This document shows positions 58,501 through 64,000 of a stretch of 64,000 bases of DNA, one piece after another. Position 1 is the first letter of the stretch. Each line of letters starts with the position of its first letter. Source of the DNA: Alphaproteobacteria bacterium (GTDB taxonomy: Bacteria; Pseudomonadota; Alphaproteobacteria; G02398745; G023898745); assembly GCA_023898745.1 (NCBI GenBank), contig CP060237.1, forward strand, positions 744,001 to 808,000. Reading direction: 5' to 3'. Both the position numbers and the translations under genes were made by a program. Under the pieces are notes generated by a model. It saw nothing but the letters and a program-made list of their open reading frames with translations, was not told the origin of the DNA and did not search any database.

Positions 58501-58658
58501 AAATACAAAATTTCAATAGTCGTTTATTAAATTTTTTTCTTTTTTTTCTCTTTCATTGCTCTTAGGAATTTAAATCCCTCACAATAAACTATGATATGTT
58601 CATATCATGCCTCATTGCATCATCGCTTCATATGTGAATTTTTTGATATGGGGAAAAC

Positions 58659-60383
58659 ATGAGTACCGTCATTGATAAGCTTTTTAAAGACTACGAAACG
58701 AGAAAAGGTAAGCTTTTATTTAATACGCAAGAAAAGCAATATTTCACAGAGATCTTAAATTCTATCTATGATTTTTCTTTTGTAATTGGAATGCAAGAAT
58801 GTTTCGAGAAAAATTTTGATCAAGTTTTGTTTTGCGTAAAAAATAGTAACGTTATTCTGGATTGCTTAAATCCAAATAGCCGGTACTGTCCTGATATGCA
58901 AAAAGCTGTAAAGTTATTTATTCTGATTATTGCATTACAAAATAAGTGTACTGTAGTTGAGGATTTAGAGGAAGCGAAATTAACGCAACTTGTAGATATT
59001 AAGAATATCGAGATATTTATTGAGGAACATTTAAGACGCGATCGCTCAACAGAAGCTGCCTTAATATTTTTCTCAAAAATATTAAATTCTCTCGTATTTG
59101 GTGACAAACAAGAAAGTTATATTGAGTTTAAAAAAGAAGATTTTGATATTGACGAGATATTAGTAACAGAAAGCGCTTTGATGTCTGTGTTAGGTTCATT
59201 TCAGCTCGCAAGAGAGTTGGAAGATGTAAAAGTCCCTACAAAAGGCGCTTTACGTCAATTCTTTAAGCTATACTATATATTCTACTCTGACGTATATTTT
59301 TGCTTATCGCATGATAAATTTTCCTACATTATGCGCAATTTTTTTATTAACCATGGATCGGATGGTAGGCAGTTTAAATTCTTTTTTGAGTTTATGCAGA
59401 AGCTTATGAATGATCTAAAAGGAACAGAATTGTTAAATAAAGATTCTTTTTATAAAGAAAAACTCACTCATCCATTCGAAATAATTAATAATCTTCATGA
59501 GGTTCCATACGAGTTTTATGATCGCATTCAAAAGGAGCGTACAGATTATGCTGTCAACTATGATAAGTATGCAAAAAATCTAAAAAACCTTTTGTATTAT
59601 GTATGGAATGAAGTGAATTATGCATACCTTCTATCTTTGCAGTTTGATGAAAATCCTGCATCTGTAGAAGATGTGACCGCTTTTGCAAATGAGCTATTTG
59701 AAACTGTGCTAGAGACATACTACAAGACAGATATGCTGCCAACAACACCGCTGCTTAAGTTTTTTATGTCTCAAGAATCTGGTGGTATGGAGTCAACTAT
59801 TAATGGAGCAGGGGGTGGAACTTCTGGAACTGCAACAAGTTTGTTTGGAAGTAAATTCATTGACGATGCGTATGATAGAGTGATTGATACAGTAAAAAAA
59901 TCCAATCTTATTACAAACGAGACTATTGCTGGTATGTTGGATAATCAAATGATGAAAACAGCCGCAACAGGATTCTTTAAGAATATGGGAGGAAAGGTCG
60001 AATCTGTTGTGCAAAAAAATGTTGTGCAAAAGGTTTTTACTCTAAACTTTTCTAGAATCTCTAAGGGTCTGTTGTTTTTTTGGAGAACGTTTGGAAAATC
60101 AAGCGAATTAAAAGAGGTTGCATTAAAAGGAAATAGTGACGAGTTAATTGATAAATTTATAGAAATTATCAAAAAGCCAACTGTAAACGCTGTAAATAAA
60201 GGTATGGAAAAAATACCCTACGCTTCTTTAGTTAGTTCACAAAACGTTGGCGGCATTTTAGATACAATTCTTGGTCAGGTGAAAAATGCTATAGGAGACA
60301 AAAAATTTATTGAAGATGCTCCATTCACTTCAGCTAGTGGAGCAATTGAAGATTTTGCAAGCACTGTGAAAGATGCGTTTTAA
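58659..60383 (+). CDS. Large hypothetical protein (574 aa)
   Basis: I do not recognise this protein. Residues 1-370 are mixed alpha-helical with many aromatic and charged residues (FFKLYYIFYSDVYFCLSHDK, FFFEFMQKLMNDLKG). A Gly/Ser/Thr-rich linker (GGMESTINGAGGGTSGTATS, about 375-394) is followed by a helical C-terminal region. There is no signal peptide or membrane helix. The position 43 bases before a secretion/pilus ATPase gene, on the same strand, could mean a role in that system, but nothing in the sequence proves it. The 158-base upstream gap is AT-rich. Confidence 0.6.
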   Translation: MSTVIDKLFKDYETRKGKLLFNTQEKQYFTEILNSIYDFSFVIGMQECFEKNFDQVLFCVKNSNVILDCLNPNSRYCPDMQKAVKLFILIIALQNKCTVVEDLEEAKLTQLVDIKNIEIFIEEHLRRDRSTEAALIFFSKILNSLVFGDKQESYIEFKKEDFDIDEILVTESALMSVLGSFQLARELEDVKVPTKGALRQFFKLYYIFYSDVYFCLSHDKFSYIMRNFFINHGSDGRQFKFFFEFMQKLMNDLKGTELLNKDSFYKEKLTHPFEIINNLHEVPYEFYDRIQKERTDYAVNYDKYAKNLKNLLYYVWNEVNYAYLLSLQFDENPASVEDVTAFANELFETVLETYYKTDMLPTTPLLKFFMSQESGGMESTINGAGGGTSGTATSLFGSKFIDDAYDRVIDTVKKSNLITNETIAGMLDNQMMKTAATGFFKNMGGKVESVVQKNVVQKVFTLNFSRISKGLLFFWRTFGKSSELKEVALKGNSDELIDKFIEIIKKPTVNAVNKGMEKIPYASLVSSQNVGGILDTILGQVKNAIGDKKFIEDAPFTSASGAIEDFASTVKDAF

Positions 60384-60426
60384 TAAAATATTTAGATTTT
60401 ATTGAGTCATCATAAAAGAAAAACAC

Positions 60427-61818
60427 ATGTTAAACGCTAGACGCAAAGAGCTTCTTATCGAAAAATTATACCCTTTACTTGCGCCTGAACAGGCTAATTT
60501 ACTCCAGAGAATTGATGTAAAAAGTGATCCTATTGCAAAAATCACTTCTTTAAATCTTGTTAAAGAGAGTCTGTTATATGAAATCTTGTCAGATATTATT
60601 CAATATCCATATCGTCAACTTGAGAAAGAAAATTTATCTACAGCTTTTAGCAAAGAGCTGTATTTAAAACACAATTTTGTAGTGCTAAAGGGTAATGATG
60701 TTATAATGGCAGACCCTTTGGATCTTGCGCTGAAAAATTTTATCCAGGAAAAAATCAAGATAAAAAAAATTTATTTAAGCTCAGTTGCGAATATTAGACA
60801 TTTTTTGAATCAAGACATTGATACACCTGATTTGCTGCACAATATTTTAACAAAAGCGACCTTGAGGGATGCGTCTGATATTCATTTTCGCTGTGAAGAT
60901 AAAACAGTGCATGTATGTTTCCGTCTACACGGCATTCTAAGAAAAGTTGATATTTTGTCATTTTCAGAGTGGGGTAAAGCGCTTATTCGTCTTAAAGTCA
61001 AAAGTCAGCTCGATATTTCTGAAACGAGACGCCCGCAAAGTGGACGACTAAATTTATCTGAAAATATTGAATTAAGAATTAGCACGCATCCAACAATTTA
61101 TGGTGAAAATGCTGTAATTCGCATATTAAAGAAAAACAAGACCGCCCAAAACATTAATCAACTTGGATTTGAAGATTTTCAAGTAGATATGATGCGTGAA
61201 ATGATACGAAAAAATCATGGGTTAATTTTAATTTGTGGTCCAACAGGATCAGGTAAAACTACAACTTTATATAGCTTATTTCATGAAATAAATAATGGCA
61301 AAAAAAGTATAATGACTCTTGAAGAGCCCGTGGAGTATAAAATGGAGGGAATAACGCAAACTGAAATTATTCATGATGATATTATGAGTTATGCGCAAGG
61401 TATTAAGTCTATGCTAAGACAAGATCCGGATGTTATTTTTATTGGAGAAATACGAGATGAAATAACAGCAAAAATGTGTTTTAGAGCTGCAATGACTGGG
61501 CATTTAGTTATTGCAACATTGCATACTTCAAGTATTGAAAATTCTATATATCGTTTAAAAGACCTTGGAGTTACGGAAGAATTTTTAAATGTTGGATTGT
61601 GTGGGGTTATCGCTCAACGTTTAATACGAACTGTTTGTAAAAAATGTCATGCAAAAGGATGTAAAACATGTTATTTTGAAGGACTATATGAAAGGCAGGC
61701 TATTGGCGAAACCAGGTTATGGTCAGAAAAATTTGAATCATACAAAAAAATAAAAGATATTTTTGCACTTAAAATTAAACAAGGTATCACTTTACCTAAA
61801 GAAGAATTTGAATTGTAA
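60427..61818 (+). CDS. GspE/PilB-family secretion or pilus-assembly ATPase
   Basis: The 463-residue ATPase has an N-terminal domain of about 130 residues (shorter than in GspE), then the hexamerisation region (LLHNILTKATLRDASDIHFR), Walker A GPTGSGKTTTLYS (271-278), Asp box TLEEPVEYK, Walker B RQDPDVIFIGEIRD and His box MTGHLVIATLHTSS. A four-Cys zinc cluster (CKKCHAKGCKTC, residues 404-415) precedes the tail. It powers a type II secretion or type IV pilus apparatus, whose other parts visible here are the pseudopilin and peptidase at 51 kb. No inner-membrane GspF or secretin gene is in the window. Confidence 0.9.
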   Translation: MLNARRKELLIEKLYPLLAPEQANLLQRIDVKSDPIAKITSLNLVKESLLYEILSDIIQYPYRQLEKENLSTAFSKELYLKHNFVVLKGNDVIMADPLDLALKNFIQEKIKIKKIYLSSVANIRHFLNQDIDTPDLLHNILTKATLRDASDIHFRCEDKTVHVCFRLHGILRKVDILSFSEWGKALIRLKVKSQLDISETRRPQSGRLNLSENIELRISTHPTIYGENAVIRILKKNKTAQNINQLGFEDFQVDMMREMIRKNHGLILICGPTGSGKTTTLYSLFHEINNGKKSIMTLEEPVEYKMEGITQTEIIHDDIMSYAQGIKSMLRQDPDVIFIGEIRDEITAKMCFRAAMTGHLVIATLHTSSIENSIYRLKDLGVTEEFLNVGLCGVIAQRLIRTVCKKCHAKGCKTCYFEGLYERQAIGETRLWSEKFESYKKIKDIFALKIKQGITLPKEEFEL

Positions 61819-61866
61819 ATCATAAACCCTATATAATAGCTATAATGGAGTGAAAGATATAATTTG

Positions 61867-62151
61867 ATGGTTGTTCAAGTATCCTTAAAGGATCAGTTAA
61901 AATATGGAATCAAGAGAACATGCAGATCTTGTGGGGTTGGGTTTTATGATTTAGATCAGCATCCAAGCGAATGTCCAAACTGCGGGGCATTATATGAGCT
62001 GCATGTAACTGCAAGAAGCAGGCGTTCTACAGATGTGGAGTTTGATATAGATGAGACATTGGAAAAAATGCCTTTCGATATTGAAGATACAGATGATATT
62101 AAGGAAACATCCGGTGGTGAGTTTATTGAGGATGATCCATTAGATTTATAA
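61867..62151 (+). CDS. FYDLN-acid zinc-ribbon protein
   Basis: The 94-residue protein carries the zinc-ribbon KRTCRSCGVGFYDLDQHPSE, then CPNCGALYE, the FYDLN-acid signature characteristic of alphaproteobacteria. The tail is very acidic (DIEDTDDIKE, EDDPLDL). Its function is unknown. The ATG at 61867 is preferred over a TTG one codon earlier. It lies between the GspE-like and def genes on the same strand. Confidence 0.88.
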   Translation: MVVQVSLKDQLKYGIKRTCRSCGVGFYDLDQHPSECPNCGALYELHVTARSRRSTDVEFDIDETLEKMPFDIEDTDDIKETSGGEFIEDDPLDL

Positions 62152-62189
62152 GGGCACTATGTTTATGTGCGCTTTTTGCTGGATGTGTT

Positions 62190-62771
62190 ATGACAAAAAA
62201 TGACACCCCAGCGTATGTTGTATTTGATCCAAAAGCAAATCAACAAAAAGAAGAAGTAAAGATTTTAAGGCAGAGCGCTAAGACTCTTACTTTTTCGCTT
62301 ACTGATTCGGACCTTGAAGATATAAAAACGCTAGAATACAGGTTTGATACAGAAAAAAATATGGCCGGCTTAGCGGCTGTTCAAATAAATATTCCTAAGA
62401 AAATCATTATTTTTAGTTGCAATAACCTAGAATTAAAAAAGTTCAGACCAACCTTAACGCAGATGATGCCTAAAACAATATGGATCAATCCATCATATAA
62501 AGGTATTGAAGAAGCAGGAAAAGATGAAACCTATGAAGGGTGCTTTTCCATCAAAGACACTGTAGGTATAGTAGAACGTTACAGCAAGATTCGCTATAAA
62601 GCGTTTGATATGGACGGAAAATGTATTGAAGGAACCGCAGAAGGGTTTCTTGCAAGAATCATTCAACATGAAATTGATCATATTCATGGAATTCTTTGCA
62701 TAGATCGCGCATCATCTTCTATGGATCAAGAGATTTACATAAAGATGAGAAATGAAGCGCTGAAACGTTGA
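62190..62771 (+). CDS. def: Peptide deformylase
   Basis: The 193-residue enzyme removes the formyl group from nascent proteins. The three motifs are MAGLAAVQI (GxGLAAxQ, with Met in place of the first Gly region), EGCFSI (EGCLS) and QHEIDHIHGIL (HEXXH) with the zinc ligands Cys and two His. The C-terminal half is normal; the N-terminal 30 residues are polar and not diagnostic. The organism needs this together with formyl-Met start. Confidence 0.93.
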   Translation: MTKNDTPAYVVFDPKANQQKEEVKILRQSAKTLTFSLTDSDLEDIKTLEYRFDTEKNMAGLAAVQINIPKKIIIFSCNNLELKKFRPTLTQMMPKTIWINPSYKGIEEAGKDETYEGCFSIKDTVGIVERYSKIRYKAFDMDGKCIEGTAEGFLARIIQHEIDHIHGILCIDRASSSMDQEIYIKMRNEALKR

Positions 62772-62824
62772 GGTATGAAAACAAAACCCTTTAAAATAAG
62801 AAAGATTTAAAGGTATTTGTATCA

Positions 62825-64000
62825 TTGTTAAAAATAAAACATATTTTATGCGCTATTCCTTTGTTTTGTATAGGATGCGCTTCAGAAAAAATAACCCCAA
62901 CCACTCCGCAAATCGAAATCTCAACTAAAGATAAATGGGATTTAAAAGACTTATGCGCTGATGATAAGACAGCTATTCAATCAATGAATCAGCTGCTAAA
63001 ACAGGCGCAAGCGTTTAAAATAAAGCATCAAAACCTGTTTAAAACCACTCCGAAAGAAGCTGATCTAAAAAAAGCATTAGAAGAGTATGAAGAATTTTAT
63101 GAAAAGGTCTCCAAAGTTTTTAGTTATGCTTCTCTTAAGCATTCTGTGAACTTGGAGGATGATGCTACAGGCAAAATGTATCAAAGCGTTGTGAGTTTAT
63201 ATACTCAGATCAACTCTGAGCTTGTATTTTTTCAAAACGAGATCATAAAATTACCTAATTTGTCTTATAAAACTAAGTACGATTATTGGTTGAAAAACTT
63301 AAGATTATGGAAGTCTCATATCTTGGATACCAAGACAGAGGAATATGCAACTCAAAAGAGTTTAACAAGTGATGCGGCTTGGGTGCGCTTGTATGATGAG
63401 ACGTTAGCAAGTATTGTTTTTAAGTTTGATGGACAAGAGTTAAGACTTGAAGAAGTTTTGACAAAAACGCTTGATCCAGATGAGACGATAAGAAAAAAGG
63501 CAATACTCTCGCTAAGCGAAGGTTTGAAGGGTCAAGAAAAAGTCTTTGTTCGTATTTTTAATACCGTAGGACAAGACTCTAGAATTGAAAATAGCTTTAG
63601 AAAATTTTCTACGCCTGACAGCTCAAGACATTTAAGCAATCAAATTGAAAAAGAAGTTGTTGATCTATTGGTTGCAACCGTTAAAGAAAATTACAAAAAA
63701 CTAAGTCATCGCTACTATAAACTTAAAGCAAGAATATTAAAAAAAGATAGACTTGAATACTGGGATAGAAACGCCCCTTTATTTGATGATAAGGAAGAAA
63801 GGATTCCATATGAAGCGGCAAAAGTTCTTGTAAAAGAAGCTTACGCTGAGTTTTCACCAAAGCTAGCTGAAATTGTTCAACGATTTTATGATAATGAATG
63901 GATTGATGTTTATCCGAGGAAAGGGAAGATAGGAGGGGCTTTTTGTTCTCTTACTGTTCCCTCGGTTCATCCTTATTTGTTGCTAAACTATCAGGGCAAG
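62825..64000 (+). CDS. pepF: M3 oligoendopeptidase F, lipoprotein-like N-terminus, 3' end cut by window edge
   Basis: From a TTG at 62825 the product reads (M)LKIKHILCAIPLFCIGCASE, a lipoprotein-like signal whose -3 position is Cys rather than Leu, then the M3 peptidase N-terminal region (TKDKWDLKDLCADDKTAIQS, FSYASLKHSVNLEDDATGKM). Continuous homology-like sequence extends 392 codons to the edge, ending YPRKGKIGGAFCS with SVHPYLLLN, the segment preceding the HEXXH motif, which lies beyond the window. An AAAGG ribosome site is about 11 bases upstream of the start. Confidence 0.85.
   Translation, partial: MLKIKHILCAIPLFCIGCASEKITPTTPQIEISTKDKWDLKDLCADDKTAIQSMNQLLKQAQAFKIKHQNLFKTTPKEADLKKALEEYEEFYEKVSKVFSYASLKHSVNLEDDATGKMYQSVVSLYTQINSELVFFQNEIIKLPNLSYKTKYDYWLKNLRLWKSHILDTKTEEYATQKSLTSDAAWVRLYDETLASIVFKFDGQELRLEEVLTKTLDPDETIRKKAILSLSEGLKGQEKVFVRIFNTVGQDSRIENSFRKFSTPDSSRHLSNQIEKEVVDLLVATVKENYKKLSHRYYKLKARILKKDRLEYWDRNAPLFDDKEERIPYEAAKVLVKEAYAEFSPKLAEIVQRFYDNEWIDVYPRKGKIGGAFCSLTVPSVHPYLLLNYQGK

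Noticed and set aside
1..64000. CRISPR arrays, prophage and insertion sequences
   Set aside because: No regularly spaced direct repeats, phage structural genes or transposase genes were found; the only mobile-like signals are the small palindromic repeats and the degenerate recombinase.

Overview
The window looks like chromosome of an AT-rich alphaproteobacterium with a reduced, probably host-associated lifestyle, of the Holosporales/Rickettsiales type. The evidence is a CckA-type hybrid kinase, a FYDLN-acid zinc-ribbon protein, a B12-dependent ribonucleotide reductase, an A-type RNase P RNA, short genes in scrambled housekeeping order, and many small palindromic repeats, one of them inside a coding gene. 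By eye about one third of bases are G+C. I ran no search, so lineage and family names are judgements from motifs.

Layout. 1-4570: glmS (cut by the left edge), a PAS histidine kinase, a solute-binding lipoprotein and ruvX. 4598-10535: a strong promoter driving two very large proteins of unknown role, one with BspA-like repeats plus Ig-like modules, the other mostly short helical repeats. 10548-14088: an accessory-looking segment between tRNA-Lys and tRNA-Ala with two small beta-barrel proteins and a lipase/esterase with a long extra N-terminal domain. 14117-23417: ABC exporter, SurA-like chaperone, rsmA, nrdJ, aspS and rnpB. 23456-33179: two small membrane proteins, an HtrA protease, rsmI, an M16 protease pair with a tiny lipoprotein, RNase D, topA and an RluB/RsuA-type pseudouridine synthase. 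33248-45219: cckA, rpsF-rpsR (no rplI), uvrC-ftsY, yraN, murC, rppH, a kinase-like protein, an esterase, an amino-acid permease and rimM. 45224-53190: a degenerate serine recombinase, an MFS carrier, uppP, plsC-pgi, a prepilin peptidase, a pseudopilin, a LolA-like protein and a tRNA methyltransferase. 53258-64000: infC (AUU start), secG, infA, ligA, cysS, an unknown 574-residue protein, a GspE/PilB ATPase, the FYDLN protein, def and the start of an oligoendopeptidase F.

How parts fit. Envelope biogenesis is well represented (glmS, murC, uppP, plsC, LolA-like, SurA-like, HtrA, secG). Secretion or pilus components (GspE-like ATPase, pseudopilin, minimal A24 peptidase) are scattered rather than in one operon. 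Translation and RNA genes (rpsF, rpsR, infA, infC, rimM, rsmA, rsmI, aspS, cysS, def, rnpB) make up much of the rest.

The most noteworthy observations are: a 48-bp palindromic repeat inserted in frame in rsmA and matching non-coding repeats elsewhere; the 4654-10535 giant protein pair; a recurrent class of very short, Phe-rich N-termini without basic residues that may act as mini signal peptides; a recombinase-like protein that has lost its catalytic residues and has a CtrA-like box upstream; and two mutually exclusive hairpins in the rpsF leader.
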